Shown: positions 11,657 to 11,669 of the stretch, in pieces
Layout: every line of letters begins with the position of its first letter
Numbering within the stretch: position 1 is the stretch's first letter
NCBI GenBank assembly: GCA_900765115.1
Contig: CAAFQK010000075.1
Span: 1 to 11,669, forward strand
Direction: 5' to 3'
Origin: an uncultured Collinsella sp.
GTDB taxonomy: Bacteria; Actinomycetota; Coriobacteriia; Coriobacteriales; Coriobacteriaceae
Length of the DNA: 11,669 nucleotides
Notes under the pieces: model-generated
Told to the model about the DNA's origin: nothing
Seen by the model: only the letters and a program-made list of their open reading frames with translations
Database searches by the model: none
Program-made: the position numbers and the translations under genes

Positions 11657-11669
11657 GGATTCGAACCTC
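11657..11669 (+). repeat. Inverted T-arm-like sequence after copy 3, cut by window end
   Basis: GGATTCGAACCTC matches the first 13 bases of 10991-11010. The unit continues beyond the window. Confidence 0.65.

Overview
The window reads as chromosomal DNA from a high-GC Gram-positive bacterium, most likely a Coriobacteriia member resembling Collinsella. This rests on strong GC-ending codon bias (GAG, AAG, GCC, CTG), clear AGGAG ribosome binding sites, and the gene content. The taxon is inferred from style, not from a database search. Most of the DNA is housekeeping: translation, rRNA modification and tRNA supply. The unusual material is around the tRNA genes at both edges and in a few intergenic regions.

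Left edge (1-264): a tandem repeat of about 186 bp. Each copy holds the last ~19 nt of a tRNA gene whose body lies outside the window, plus a GNRA-loop terminator. Between the copies lie an inverted T-arm-like sequence and a chain of small GC-rich hairpins. From 265 to 501 is a promoter region with a TetR-type palindrome.

Centre left (502-5997), all on +: a GH5 glucanase-like protein lacking its acid/base glutamate, rsmI, metG, rsmA and tatD. The rsmI/metG/tatD/rsmA grouping echoes the Bacillus rsmI-metS-tatD-rnmV-ksgA neighbourhood, but without rnmV. It joins 16S rRNA modification (RsmI, RsmA), Met-tRNA charging and a TatD nuclease.

Centre (6041-8835): tRNA-Leu(CAG) with its own promoter and terminator, an SPFH/HIR-like membrane protein coupled to rlmH, then proC. 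A ~135-bp palindromic element lies between proC and a convergent 57-aa membrane protein on the minus strand.

Right (8836-11669): serS with a terminator, then an unrecognised 125-aa protein whose promoter overlaps a LexA-like box. Three identical tRNA-Arg(ACG) genes follow, each with its own promoter, GNRA-loop terminator and downstream inverted T-arm-like sequence. After the second copy the tRNA tail and terminator are duplicated again, preceded by a GC-hairpin chain. This is the same architecture as at the left edge, on a different tRNA. It is the best candidate here for something undescribed, and its nearest known analogue is the rtT repeat family of E. coli tyrT.
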